26,013 nt of DNA from an uncultured Bacteroides sp. (GCA_958477465.1 CAUEFX010000065.1:1-26013), one strand, 5' to 3'. Counted from the first letter of the stretch, positions 1 through 9,330 are shown. The notes: generated from the letters alone by a model not told the origin. Program-made: numbers and translations.

Positions 1-219
1 ATCAACATAATCAGTAGTTATCAGTTTGTTCCGAGTTTAAATGAAAGAGCCGTGTCTGCAAAAGCAGGAAGCCGGGGCGGTTTAAATCTTACCCAGTATT
101 ATTATGTGGAAAACAAGCCTGTTTTTATGTCGTTTCACGATCATGAGACGACCGTCTCTCAATTGTGTAACGAGCGTCTCTCAACCGTGAAATGTACGTC
201 TCATAACCGTGAAACGTAA
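1..219 (+). other. Open reading frame entering from the left edge (doubtful)
   Basis: Frame 1 is open from the first base to a TAA at 217-219, 72 codons with no start inside the window. The first half has an ordinary composition (it reads SLNERAVSAKAGSRGG, then TQYYYVENKPV). The last 30 codons run through the 22-bp repeat cluster at 129-218, which makes that part unlikely to be functional protein. It may be the 3' end of a gene outside the window extended through repeats, or a chance open frame. I recognise no family. Confidence 0.2.
129..218. repeat. Cluster of 22-bp repeats: one inverted copy followed by three direct copies
   Basis: Three adjacent 22-base units lie at 153-174, 175-196 and 197-218. 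Each starts CGTCTC; the second and third share AACCGTGAAA. A fourth copy in inverted orientation lies at 129-150 (GTTTCACG then GAGACG) and matches the reverse complement of the third unit at 18 of 22 positions by eye. The inverted copy could pair with any of the direct copies to form a hairpin. There is no spacer between units, so it is not a CRISPR array. Possible roles are a multimeric protein-binding site, a structured 3' end, or a dispersed genomic repeat. Confidence 0.65.
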
Positions 220-304
220 ATTTCGCTTAGGTGTTTTCATTCCACCGGAACTATGGTTGCAATTTCTGAGAAAAAACACCGGACATGCACTATAAAGATA
301 TATA

Positions 305-335
305 CCCCACCCATGCAAGTCGTGCATGGGTGGGG
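305..335. terminator. Strong hairpin downstream of meaB
   Basis: A perfect 13-bp stem (CCCCACCCATGCA paired with TGCATGGGTGGGG) closes a 5-base loop. On the minus strand it is followed by a T/A-rich stretch (TATATATCTTT), on the plus strand by CTTT. It sits about 55 bases past the meaB stop codon, so it most likely ends the DUF1573-meaB transcript and may also serve a gene entering from the left. Confidence 0.7.
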
Positions 336-390
336 CTTTCCGCATGGTAATTGACACATTGGCATATCAGTACATTGGCACATTATTCAA

Positions 391-1488
391 TTATTCTTTC
401 TTCAATTCCTCAAAATAAGTATCCAGCAATGTTTTTGCAGCAATAAATGAAGTAAGGTTTCCTCCTAATACCTGCTGTTCCTTCTCTGACAGCATGGACT
501 CTATTTTGGCATTATGATAGAAACTGTCCCGAAGTTGTTCGTTTATACTTTCATACATCCAATACTTGCTCTGTTCATTGCGGCGGTATTCAAAGTAGCC
601 GTTCTCTTTTACAAAGTCGATGTATTGGTATATCATATCCCAAATCTCCTTTACGCCCTGGTTGTAAAAGCCGGAATAGGTCAATACCTGAGGCGTCCAG
701 CCGGAATCGGGAGCGGGAAAAAGATGCAGAGCGTTACGAAACTGTGCCGCTGCCAGCTTGGCCTTGTCTATATTACTGCCATCGGCCTTGTTTATTACAA
801 TGCCGTCCGCCATCTCCATGATGCCGCGTTTGATTCCCTGAAGTTCATCCCCCGTACCGGCCAACTGAATCAGCAGAAAGAAATCCACCATAGAGTGTAC
901 AGCCGTCTCGCTTTGCCCCACACCTACTGTTTCCACAAAGATTTTATCGAAACCGGCCGCTTCACACAGGACAATCGTTTCACGGGTTTTACGGGCTACC
1001 CCTCCCAATGAGCCGGCCGCAGGACTGGGGCGAATAAACGAGTTGGGATGTACGGACAGTTGTTCCATACGGGTTTTATCTCCTAAGATGCTCCCTTTAC
1101 TGCGTTCACTGCTCGGGTCGATGGCCAGTACAGCCAATTTTCCTCCTTTTTCGAGCACATGCAGCCCGAACACATCGATCGAGGTACTTTTTCCGGCTCC
1201 CGGAACGCCACTGATACCGATACGGATAGAGTTTCCGGAGTAAGGCAGACATTTCTCGATGACCTCCTGTGCCACCGCCTGATGTTCAGGCCGCACACTT
1301 TCCACCAACGTCACTGCCTGGCTGAGAATGGTTATATCCCCTTTCACTATTCCCTCCACAAACTCGGCCACAGAAAGCTGCCGTTTCTTGGGTTTACGTT
1401 TCAAGTAAGGATTTACCGATGAGGGCTGTTCAATGCCTTTATTAACAACCAATCCTTTATACTCTTCGCTGTTTTCCGGATGTTCCAT
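391..1488 (-). CDS. meaB: Methylmalonyl-CoA mutase-associated GTPase MeaB (ArgK/LAO family)
   Basis: A 365-residue cytoplasmic P-loop GTPase. In this family MeaB is the G-protein chaperone of adenosylcobalamin-dependent methylmalonyl-CoA mutase: it gates cofactor loading and protects the mutase from inactivation, supporting the succinate/propionate route that is central in Bacteroides. Visible motifs are the Walker A loop GVPGAGKST (about residues 93-101), the switch segment ETVGVGQSE (about 187-195), and the G4 motif NKAD (about 233-236). Length is normal and the start is an ATG. It begins 16 bases after the DUF1573 stop on the same strand with no terminator between, so the two are probably cotranscribed. 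The mutase genes are not in this window. The older name 'arginine/ornithine transport ATPase' for this family is misleading. Confidence 0.93.
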   Translation of the reverse strand: MEHPENSEEYKGLVVNKGIEQPSSVNPYLKRKPKKRQLSVAEFVEGIVKGDITILSQAVTLVESVRPEHQAVAQEVIEKCLPYSGNSIRIGISGVPGAGKSTSIDVFGLHVLEKGGKLAVLAIDPSSERSKGSILGDKTRMEQLSVHPNSFIRPSPAAGSLGGVARKTRETIVLCEAAGFDKIFVETVGVGQSETAVHSMVDFFLLIQLAGTGDELQGIKRGIMEMADGIVINKADGSNIDKAKLAAAQFRNALHLFPAPDSGWTPQVLTYSGFYNQGVKEIWDMIYQYIDFVKENGYFEYRRNEQSKYWMYESINEQLRDSFYHNAKIESMLSEKEQQVLGGNLTSFIAAKTLLDTYFEELKKE

Positions 1489-1504
1489 GATGGTGGTATT
1501 TAAG

Positions 1505-2572
1505 TTATCGTTTTACGTTGATTTCCACTTTCGGCTGTGCCGGGTCATTGGTTATCATCAGTATGCGCAGGTGATGTTTTTTCTTTCCTGTGTTCTTTTT
1601 ATGGATGGTTACCCGCAACTTAGTCATTTCTCCCGGTTGAAGAACCGTCTTTTTCAGGCTGACCTCTACCGAAGAGTTGAATACCTGCAACTTACTTATC
1701 TGTAAAGGCGCTTTTCCCCCATTTGTAATGACAATATCATGAGAAGCCTTGTTCTTTTTCACGAGACGGTCGCTAAGATCGATATTCGTCTCAGACAGAC
1801 GAATGGCAGGTGCATTCAGGCGATCCTGCTCCGTCATTCCGGAGAAATCGGGAAGAAGGATGGCAGATACGGGAATCTCGTTTTCTTCACCTACCTTGTC
1901 ACCGGCAAAGCGGGCCAGATAAACAGATGCCTGCGTCAATCCCAAATCAGCCAGTTGTCGGGTGTCAAGAGTCAGTTTTACCGTTCCTCTTTTCCCTTTC
2001 AGAATCACATTCGGCTTCTTTTCCATCTTCAAATAGGGTGGCAGATGCATCAATACCGGTTCGTACGGACGATCGGACTGGTTTACAACGCTAAACGTAA
2101 GAGTCGGTTCTTCACCATGATGTGCATCCGGAAAGTCAAATTCATTCCGGTCCAAACGGATGGAGCCGATAACATAAGGGTGTGTTTTCGTGAAATCAGT
2201 CACCTCCTCCACTACCTCGCCCACAAATCTCAAATAGACAAGGCTGGGTTGCGCATTGCTATAAATGCCGATGGTTTTCTCGAAATGTCCGAGCGCCTTT
2301 GCGTCAAAAGTAGCGCTGACCGTACCTTTCTCTCCGGGAGCAATAGGCGTTTTTGTCCAACTGGCTACGGAGCAGGCACAAGAAGTGGTCACATTGGTCA
2401 ACACCAGGGGCTTGTCTCCGGTATTCGTAATGGTATATTCCACATTGACCGGATGTTTCCATTCTATCTGCCCGAAGTTATGCGTCTCCTTATTGGAAGA
2501 GAGACGAGGCTGGGCAATGACGGACGAAGCAATGATAAAAAGAGTAATTATAAAGGATATACTGCGTTTCAT
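1505..2572 (-). CDS. Exported DUF1573-domain protein
   Basis: A 355-residue protein with an N-terminal signal sequence (hydrophobic stretch, likely cleaved after about residue 20, ending VIAQ). Residues about 25-125 form the DUF1573 Ig-like module, recognisable from HNFGQIEWKHPVNVEYTITN and the TSCACSVASW segment. A second, weaker module of the same type occupies about residues 262-350 (DIVITNGGKAPLQISKL, then ITNDPAQPK). Members are common in Bacteroidetes; their function is unknown, and the fold suggests an adhesion or scaffold role in the periplasm or at the surface. It is the first gene of a likely operon with meaB. A TACATTTG box lies 26-33 bases upstream of the ATG. Confidence 0.85.
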   Translation of the reverse strand: MKRSISFIITLFIIASSVIAQPRLSSNKETHNFGQIEWKHPVNVEYTITNTGDKPLVLTNVTTSCACSVASWTKTPIAPGEKGTVSATFDAKALGHFEKTIGIYSNAQPSLVYLRFVGEVVEEVTDFTKTHPYVIGSIRLDRNEFDFPDAHHGEEPTLTFSVVNQSDRPYEPVLMHLPPYLKMEKKPNVILKGKRGTVKLTLDTRQLADLGLTQASVYLARFAGDKVGEENEIPVSAILLPDFSGMTEQDRLNAPAIRLSETNIDLSDRLVKKNKASHDIVITNGGKAPLQISKLQVFNSSVEVSLKKTVLQPGEMTKLRVTIHKKNTGKKKHHLRILMITNDPAQPKVEINVKR

Positions 2573-2597
2573 GTTCTTACATATTATATTTAAAGTA

Positions 2598-2605
2598 CAA
2601 ATGTA
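2598..2605 (-). promoter_or_regulatory. Bacteroidetes-type -7 box for DUF1573-meaB
   Basis: The minus strand reads TACATTTG, an exact match to the TAnnTTTG -7 consensus. About 17 bases farther upstream is a TTTTC run that could be a weak -33 element. Transcription would start near 2592, giving a 5' leader of about 20 bases. Confidence 0.5.
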
Positions 2606-2666
2606 GGCGTTTTCGATGAGAAAAGGAACGGATTGAAAGGATTATTAAGAGTAGACGGTAAAAGAA

Positions 2667-2699
2667 TGCCGGCTACATCCATCAGAAATGTAGCCGGCA
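2667..2699 (-). terminator. Terminator of the alpha-2-macroglobulin gene
   Basis: A perfect 12-bp stem (TGCCGGCTACAT with ATGTAGCCGGCA) encloses a 9-base loop, and the minus strand continues with TTCTTTTAC. It lies about 95 bases after the large gene's stop and before the DUF1573 promoter, separating the two transcription units. Confidence 0.8.
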
Positions 2700-2794
2700 C
2701 TCAGAACCTGTTTAAATTTTCTTCAAACAGTATTTATCCGTCTCTTTTGAGTTCAGTCTCATCCGGACAGATGCAACCGTCCGTCAAGTATAAA

Positions 2795-5700
2795 TCATTT
2801 TACCGTCACCTTCATCGAAGCGGAGTGAGAGACATACTCGGGCGCATAGGCACTCTGGATGGTTGCCAGCCCGGTTTCATACATTCCGGCACGACTGACA
2901 CGGCAGCTGTATTCGAGCACATACCCCCCTTTGCCCAGTCCGTCGAAGAAGAAGTTGGTAGAAGCGTCCTTGATATCGACATAATACCCGAAACCGTTGT
3001 TCCAACGATAGCCGGACAATGTGCCGACAGGTTCGAGACAGGCTGCCCGCTGATCTTTCAGTTGAATGAAATCCATCGGACGGTCCAAACGGATCGTAAG
3101 GCGTGAAACGACTTTATCTCCTACGGCCAGTTCCGTAGCAGCCGTTATCGGCTGTAACTGACGGACATTATTCACCAACCGCTCCACATACATTTTCTTC
3201 TCTACATTCAGCTCGCCACCCTGCTGTTTCACTTGATCGACATCTTCCTGATACTGTGCATAGACTGCTCCCCAGGCAATACCGGCATCCCTCTTTTCGA
3301 CTGTTACCTTACGGGCATCCACCACCTTCCTGTCAGTGAAAGTCTTTTTAATATAGCCCAATCCGGGAACGGCGTTTTTGGCAGGAGCCAGAGTTTCCAA
3401 TACCTCATTGGCTATGGTGATGCGCGCATCGCCTTGGTTATCGAACAGACCGGCACCACGCTGCAACAGTGCAAAGACTGCATTTACCGTAGTCACCGGA
3501 GAATCCCATGCCTGTGTTTGCTTCTGTTTCAAAAGCCAGAGCTTCATCTCTTCCACCGTAGCCGAGTCTGCGGTTACCAGTTCAAGAGCTTCCATCACCG
3601 CCACATGGGCCGGTATCTGCAAACCACCCCAAGCGTATGGATTCTCATTGAAAGCAAAGAACATCCCCTGCTCGTCCGTCTTTGTCAGGAACTCTTTCAA
3701 AGAAGCGATAAACTCCAATGCCTCCTGCTTACGTCCGGCCTTATCCAGTACAATGGCGGCAAGCGCCTTCCGGGTCATGGAAGGGCTGGTCAGCAGCTCT
3801 CCCACTTTGGAAAGGAAGTAATTGTAAGCCGTCTGATTATCGGCAAGCGGCATCTTCTCTCCGGAAATCGCAACAAGATAGAGGTACTTCAAAGCCTCAT
3901 CGGAAAGTCCCTTTATCTTTTCTCCGTTCTTCTCTGCCTTACGGATATTCTTATACTCTTCCAATGCCTTTTTATTCAGGAAACTGAAAGCAGAACGCTG
4001 CATCGTCAAGGCATCCCCCTCCAACGGCTTGCCGGTGAGCAAGGCAAGCCGGGCATTCAGTTCGACAATGAAATCCGTGATGTAGCGGCTGCCGTCCATA
4101 CCTTTATACCATGCCCACGAGCCATCGGACTGTTGAAGTTCTTTCAAGCGGGTCAAGGCGGCAATATTGTTGTTACGGATATTGTTCAAATCAAACAAAG
4201 TAGCGATGCGCTCTTTCTGTTCCTCTTCCGTACGGGCCTCCATCACCCAAGGAGACTCGGCCAGCAGGATGTTCTTCACCTCCTGATTCTTTTGCAGGTT
4301 ACTGAGGAAAGTCTCCTTCGTGCCGCCTTGCAACTTCCAACTATCGAATACGGCTTTGATACGCGGCTGCGAATTCATGATATAGGCAGCCAGCGTATTC
4401 GCATAATAAGCGGAAGCCCAAGAGATGGCATTATTGTTTTCGGGCATGTCCAGCGACGGCAATGCCTGTATGGCGTACCAGGCCGGATTGCCTGTAAACT
4501 CGATAGTCAGACGACGGTCGGAAGCCGATTTACTGTGATTATTGAACAGCTTATCGAGCGTAAAAGTACGTGTCTCTTCTCCGCGGACAGGCATGGACAC
4601 AGTCTCCACCAGATTGACTTTATTACTAAGCACCGGCAAGAGATGCTGCTCGCCGTCACTGAACGAACCGCCGTCGGCAATCATGCGGCAACCCAATACA
4701 TCGTATTTATCGGTAACGGTAAAGAGGAAGCTCACCCCTGTGGTACGTCCTGCTTCCACAGAGAACTTTTGTTTCTGCGTACTGATTACCTTTTCCGTCA
4801 TCGGGTCGAAAAGGATAAAGCTAACCGTTCCGGAGATATTCTTTCCGGTAAGGTTTGCCACGGAAGCGGCCACGGAAGTCTTATCTCCTACACGGATGAA
4901 ACGCGGCAAGTTCGGTGTCAGCATAAAGTCCTTGCTGGTCACGGCAGTAGCATCGATCATGCCCGTCATCATGCCTTTGGTATGTGCATATCCCCGGAAA
5001 TTCCAACGGGTAAGGCTCTGCGGCATGGTGAAAGAGAAAGAGACTTCTCCTTGCTCATTGGTGCGAAGTTGCGGATAGAAGAAAGCCGTCTCGGCAAAAT
5101 TGGTACGCAATTCTTCGGTTGCCTCAGGAAGGGCTTCTTCCACCACTACGGCATCGGCATCCTCCGCCAATTCGGCCTCTGCCACATCACTGGTGGCAAC
5201 AGCCATCATCGGAGCATCCATCCTGGCTTTTGCCATTCCCCGTACCTTTATTCCACCGACAAATGAAGCATTCCGGGAACCATAGGCTGTCGCTGTCTCC
5301 ATTATAAGACCTTGCATGTAGTCGAATGGAAGCAGGAAGTGGTCGTATGCCATCGAAGCAACTTTCAGGTTCTTGGAAGGGAACCAATAATTATAAGAGT
5401 TCATCCCCCAATAACCATCCATCCAACGTGTTCCGGGCACAGAAAGGTTGTAACCGATTTTTAGGCTCTGATTGTTATTCCAGATCTTATCCAGCGAAGC
5501 GTCATACATGGTGGCGAGCATCTCGGCTACGGCCGGCATTCCCTGCGGGGTTTTGACAGTCAGCTTCCACTCTTCCTCCTGTCCCGGACGCAGTTTATCA
5601 CGGAACACCTCCCACTTCATCGCCAATGTCTTATCCGGCAGGCGTTTCGTCATTCTCACCGTCTGCTGGTTTACGGAACCATCCTTCACAAAGCAGAAGG

Positions 5701-8476
5701 TAGCGGAGAGCCCGTTTCCGTACGATTCCTTATAAGGATATTCGAAACGTTCGATAGAGTCGGACAAACGAAGCACCTTGCTTTCCAGCATCCGGTTACC
5801 ACAGAACAGGTTCATCATCACATACGCGTCTTTCCTGGAAGTTCCGAAATAGAACACAGCCGGATGGGCGGCATCAAACGAAGTGTTTTCTGCGTAATAC
5901 CAGATTGCCCGGTCTACCGGAGGGCGCTTGTCCTTGATCGAAAAGAGAATGATCTCCTCTTCGCCTGTCACTTCACGGCCCTGGTCATCCTTGGCAGACA
6001 TCACCAACAGATATTCTCCCGACGGCACAGAGGCCCATTCCGGAAGATACGTCTCTTTATTGGAAACAAATGTACCCGTATAAGCCGGAGTGCCTTTCAC
6101 CACCTCTTCGGACTTCGCGCCACCGATTACGGGATAGAGTTTGTAACCGCCCTCTACGCTAACGGGCTGTCCGTCAAGGTTGGTCGCTTTAAAAGTCAGC
6201 TTGATGGAATCTTCCTTGCAGATAGGATTCTGTATCTCGGTTCCCAACAGCATCGAACGGTTTCCGACTCCCAAACTGTAAACGGAAGTCTGCGTTTCGC
6301 CCGCTACATTCGTAACCGTTGCATGAACCTGGAAAACATAATAGCCTCTATCGAACCCTTTATCGCCGGTCAAGGAGACCGGAATCTTGAATTGTCCGTC
6401 CTCATTCAGTGAAACGGTACCCGATTCTATCGGTTCGATGCCCAACTGCGCTCCCTGCCAACCGAAACGCATGAAGCGGGTAACGGTATAATTCAAAGGC
6501 AAATCCTGCAGTGACACCCCGCTAAAGGAAGCCACCGTTCCTTTCACGTCAATTTTATCACCCAGGCTATACGAACCGGTCATCGCATCAAAGGTGATGT
6601 CAAAAGTTGGCCGCTTGTACTCTTCCACGCGGATGGTGGCCACACCTCCATCGGTCGTCAGTGTGAACGTACCGTTCAAGCAAGCAGACGGCAAAGTGAA
6701 TTCCGCAGCAAAGGAACCGAACTCATTGGTACGAAGCTCTTTCTTCCCCACCTCCTGCCGGTTGGCATCGGTAAGCGTCAGCGTATAAGTACGGTTGGCA
6801 AGGACACCGGCGGTATCCAGCTCCTGCTCATAGGCAATCCCTTTCACATATACGGTCTGCCCCGGGCGATAAAGAGAACGGTCTGTCAGAAGTTTCACCG
6901 AGCTCACCGGTTTCTTGTCCGTGTAATAAATATAACTACCGCCATAAATACCTTGCAAAGGCATTGCGGTATCATTGCCCTTGGCAGCGGTCAAGTAACG
7001 ATATTCACGTTTATAGGCGAATGTCGCCTTTCCTTCGGAATCGGTGGTAAACTCCGTCAATTTCTTTTCATCGTTCGCATAAAGGGTGATAGTGGCTCCT
7101 TCCACCGGCTGTCCGCTCATGCAGTCGAGAACAACCACCCTGTATTGGTCTTCCGGCAGACGAAGTGTCAGCACCTTGAAGCGGGTAACACTCAGTTTGC
7201 TTTCACTGTTGTCCCGTGCTTTGGTATCGGGTACGATGCGCATCACATACTCTCCGGCAGCCGGGGCTTTCAATGTAAATACGGTATCCTGATTCTGATA
7301 ATTCCGGGGGCGCAATAAAGAATAATGCTGTTCGGCCACCCTTTTTTTTGATTGGTATACCTGCACCGTAAACCCATCTATATTCTTATGGTTCACCATC
7401 AACTTCATATCGGCATCCGGATAGGCAACCCGATCGGCACGTACATACAAAGCCGGACTCAAAATTTCCTGTTTCAGATTCTTTAAGGCATTGATGCGTT
7501 TATAACCCGGATAAAGTTTAACAGCCTCGTCACAAATCTGCAAGGCCGTCACCTGTTGCTGCTTATCCACGGCATAGCGGGCTTTGGCCAGATAAACTTC
7601 CGCACAGACCTCCTGTGATTTAAAATCGGCTTCCAGTTTATCGAGGCCGGTCAGATAAGCATCCGGTGCCAGTGCGTCCGGATTCTGCGATGCACGATAA
7701 GGCACAAAGTCGTACTCCGAATTCCGTTTCCAGTTAAGATAATCGAGTTTGCAGAGCACGTAGCCGTCGTCCATTCCGGCTTTCCCGTAAGCATCGAGCA
7801 TGCCCAGATAGATATTTTCAATCGATGTCCGTACAACCGAATCTTTATCCAGCCCCATTATGTTGTTCAAGGCATCCACCCCTCTGCTTCCCAGCAGATG
7901 AAGCATATCATGATGATAGTATTCACTGGTATCTCCGAGTTTCACAAAAGGGATATAACTGCGCGAAGAGGTTTTCAGCAGCAAGTCCGTGTCCTGCAAA
8001 GAAGCGGCCGTGTGTTTCATTACCTGCTGTACGAACATATTGCCGCTCCATTCCCGTATATCGGTCGATGGCGCTTCGTCTACAATGTCCGTCCGCTGAC
8101 GAATCTGCCAGCGATTGTCGGATGCATAATCCGCATAGATTCCGGCTATCAGAGAATTCAGTACAGCACGGTCCATCGGTTTGTCCGTTGTTTCCGCCCA
8201 CTGCTCCAACCCTTTCAAGCTTACATAAAAGCTATCCGGAGTCAACGTCTCACGATATTTCATCCGCCACGTATATGCTTTCAGCATTTGTGGAGAGTTT
8301 TTCTCTGTCTCCGCTTTCTTATAAATCCGGTCTGTCAGTTGAATAACAGTTTGCGGCAAACTCTTCTGTTCGGCCTGCTCCACTTGCTTCCATAGCTTGT
8401 CGAATGTTTGAGCTTTAGCCCAAGGCGCTATCCCTAAAGACAGCAATACCATCATACAAATCTTTTTTATTCTCAT
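2795..8476 (-). CDS. Alpha-2-macroglobulin-like protein lacking the thioester motif
   Basis: A 1893-residue exported protein (signal sequence ending AKAQ near residue 23, no lipobox). The N-terminal third is poorly conserved and helix/TPR-like. An MG2-type macroglobulin domain starts near residue 530 (TDRSLYRPGQTVYVKG). An Ala/Glu/Asp-rich linker covers about 1080-1118. The A2M domain follows at about 1130-1215 (AFFYPQLRTNEQGEVSFSF, PQSLTRWNFRGYAHT). An alpha/alpha barrel resembling the thioester domain lies at about 1330-1620. Bacterial alpha-2-macroglobulins are periplasmic protease traps. Here the place of the CxEQ thioester reads MPENNNAIS, so covalent trapping is unlikely; other bacterial A2M proteins also lack the thioester. 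It is a single-gene unit with its own promoter box and terminator. Confidence 0.88.
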   Translation of the reverse strand: MRIKKICMMVLLSLGIAPWAKAQTFDKLWKQVEQAEQKSLPQTVIQLTDRIYKKAETEKNSPQMLKAYTWRMKYRETLTPDSFYVSLKGLEQWAETTDKPMDRAVLNSLIAGIYADYASDNRWQIRQRTDIVDEAPSTDIREWSGNMFVQQVMKHTAASLQDTDLLLKTSSRSYIPFVKLGDTSEYYHHDMLHLLGSRGVDALNNIMGLDKDSVVRTSIENIYLGMLDAYGKAGMDDGYVLCKLDYLNWKRNSEYDFVPYRASQNPDALAPDAYLTGLDKLEADFKSQEVCAEVYLAKARYAVDKQQQVTALQICDEAVKLYPGYKRINALKNLKQEILSPALYVRADRVAYPDADMKLMVNHKNIDGFTVQVYQSKKRVAEQHYSLLRPRNYQNQDTVFTLKAPAAGEYVMRIVPDTKARDNSESKLSVTRFKVLTLRLPEDQYRVVVLDCMSGQPVEGATITLYANDEKKLTEFTTDSEGKATFAYKREYRYLTAAKGNDTAMPLQGIYGGSYIYYTDKKPVSSVKLLTDRSLYRPGQTVYVKGIAYEQELDTAGVLANRTYTLTLTDANRQEVGKKELRTNEFGSFAAEFTLPSACLNGTFTLTTDGGVATIRVEEYKRPTFDITFDAMTGSYSLGDKIDVKGTVASFSGVSLQDLPLNYTVTRFMRFGWQGAQLGIEPIESGTVSLNEDGQFKIPVSLTGDKGFDRGYYVFQVHATVTNVAGETQTSVYSLGVGNRSMLLGTEIQNPICKEDSIKLTFKATNLDGQPVSVEGGYKLYPVIGGAKSEEVVKGTPAYTGTFVSNKETYLPEWASVPSGEYLLVMSAKDDQGREVTGEEEIILFSIKDKRPPVDRAIWYYAENTSFDAAHPAVFYFGTSRKDAYVMMNLFCGNRMLESKVLRLSDSIERFEYPYKESYGNGLSATFCFVKDGSVNQQTVRMTKRLPDKTLAMKWEVFRDKLRPGQEEEWKLTVKTPQGMPAVAEMLATMYDASLDKIWNNNQSLKIGYNLSVPGTRWMDGYWGMNSYNYWFPSKNLKVASMAYDHFLLPFDYMQGLIMETATAYGSRNASFVGGIKVRGMAKARMDAPMMAVATSDVAEAELAEDADAVVVEEALPEATEELRTNFAETAFFYPQLRTNEQGEVSFSFTMPQSLTRWNFRGYAHTKGMMTGMIDATAVTSKDFMLTPNLPRFIRVGDKTSVAASVANLTGKNISGTVSFILFDPMTEKVISTQKQKFSVEAGRTTGVSFLFTVTDKYDVLGCRMIADGGSFSDGEQHLLPVLSNKVNLVETVSMPVRGEETRTFTLDKLFNNHSKSASDRRLTIEFTGNPAWYAIQALPSLDMPENNNAISWASAYYANTLAAYIMNSQPRIKAVFDSWKLQGGTKETFLSNLQKNQEVKNILLAESPWVMEARTEEEQKERIATLFDLNNIRNNNIAALTRLKELQQSDGSWAWYKGMDGSRYITDFIVELNARLALLTGKPLEGDALTMQRSAFSFLNKKALEEYKNIRKAEKNGEKIKGLSDEALKYLYLVAISGEKMPLADNQTAYNYFLSKVGELLTSPSMTRKALAAIVLDKAGRKQEALEFIASLKEFLTKTDEQGMFFAFNENPYAWGGLQIPAHVAVMEALELVTADSATVEEMKLWLLKQKQTQAWDSPVTTVNAVFALLQRGAGLFDNQGDARITIANEVLETLAPAKNAVPGLGYIKKTFTDRKVVDARKVTVEKRDAGIAWGAVYAQYQEDVDQVKQQGGELNVEKKMYVERLVNNVRQLQPITAATELAVGDKVVSRLTIRLDRPMDFIQLKDQRAACLEPVGTLSGYRWNNGFGYYVDIKDASTNFFFDGLGKGGYVLEYSCRVSRAGMYETGLATIQSAYAPEYVSHSASMKVTVK

Positions 8477-8507
8477 ACGTTTAAAGTTTAAGTTTTCATT
8501 ATAGGGA

Positions 8508-8515
8508 CAAATTTA
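8508..8515 (-). promoter_or_regulatory. Bacteroidetes-type -7 box for the alpha-2-macroglobulin gene
   Basis: The minus strand reads TAAATTTG (TAnnTTTG) 31 bases before the ATG. No clear TTTG is seen at the -33 position. Confidence 0.45.
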
Positions 8516-8636
8516 GTTATAAATCCCGAGTTATATGCCGATGTGATAAGAATTATGCTCCTTTTCCCCCAATGGTGCTGCATCTATATTCTATAAGGTC
8601 AAGAGTATAAGAAACCAGAATCGGGCTTTCGCACTA

Positions 8637-8981
8637 TCAGTTATTCAAAATACCATCAAGAAGAAATCGAATGAAGAAAGTACTGGGCTTACCAATGCCC
8701 CCGAATTTGAACGGGGTAAAAGCAAATATCGTATTTTCGTTGTAATTGTGAGATGAGAATATCATTCCTACACAAGCGCGTATAGCCTTGATAACACTGC
8801 TTTTCCCGGAGGCATTTGCACCATAAATGGCAACAGTTTTAAGCAACCGCTCATCACCGCATACAAATGTATTTTCCTCAAGTCCCTTTGCCTTTTTAGT
8901 CTGTATGCTTGCTGCCTGCATATCCAATACCACCTCATCTCTAATTGAGAAAAAGTTGCTCAAACGAATTTCAAGTATCAT
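8637..8981 (-). pseudogene. 5' fragment of an AAA-family ATPase (AAA15/COG1106-like)
   Basis: 114 residues from ATG at 8981 (a TTG at 8993 is also in frame). It begins MILEIRLSNFFSIRDEVVL, the typical opening of SMC/RecF-like 'AAA15' ATPases, with Walker A GANASGKSS at about residues 50-58. Intact relatives usually exceed 350 residues and carry Walker B and signature motifs. Here the frame ends just after FLLDGI, and the roughly 160 bases that follow on the minus strand look unrelated. I call it a remnant left by a deletion or rearrangement. Such ATPases often belong to defence or mobile loci, sometimes paired with a nuclease; no partner is visible here. Confidence 0.75.
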
Positions 8982-8993
8982 TTTACCATTCAA

Positions 8994-9330
8994 ATTTGTA
9001 ATTCTTTTGCAAATACATCAAATTAAATGACAAGAATCATAATTTAGCAAAGAAATGACATATCTGTACTATTTCTTAATTAAAAAGTAATTACTTTTGT
9101 AAACCATACTATATGATATGACTCTGAATGATGAAGCTACTCCAATCCTATTGTGCGGAGCTATGTTTCACAAGCTGACACTACCCGCTTGAAGTACACT
9201 GCCAAGTTGAATAAAGCCACCGGATTAGATACAAAACAGGCTATGGACACAGCAGTAATACGATATTCTGTATTGATTGGTATGTAACAACTTTGTTCGA
9301 ATTAATCTTTATATACCAATAAAATAAAAA
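8994..9330. other. 337-base gap with a promoter-like palindrome and a decayed open frame
   Basis: Apart from the palindrome at 9083-9099, this stretch shows only short open frames. One begins ATG at 9118 (24 codons, stop 9190-9192). Another is open without a start from 9135 to a TAA at 9288-9290, and its end (LKYTAKLNKATGLDTKQAM) looks protein-like. The two could be halves of a small frameshifted gene. I recognise no family. Confidence 0.35.
9083..9099 (+). promoter_or_regulatory. Perfect palindrome overlapping a TAnnTTTG promoter box
   Basis: AAAAGTAATTACTTTT at 9083-9098 is a perfect 16-base inverted repeat, and its right half runs into TACTTTTG (9092-9099), a match to the -7 consensus. 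A dimeric repressor bound here would block the promoter. The first ATG downstream is at 9118 and opens only 24 codons. Confidence 0.4.

Noticed and set aside
129..218. CRISPR array
   Set aside because: Units are directly adjacent with no spacers, only four copies exist, one is inverted, and no cas gene is present.
1739..2593. A 284-codon open frame antisense to the DUF1573 gene
   Set aside because: Composition is not protein-like and it lies wholly over a recognised gene.
3233..5266. A 677-codon open frame antisense to the alpha-2-macroglobulin gene
   Set aside because: Its translation has no domain or signal features, and the sense strand encodes a clear A2M protein through the same bases. 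It is a by-product of codon use in the sense gene.
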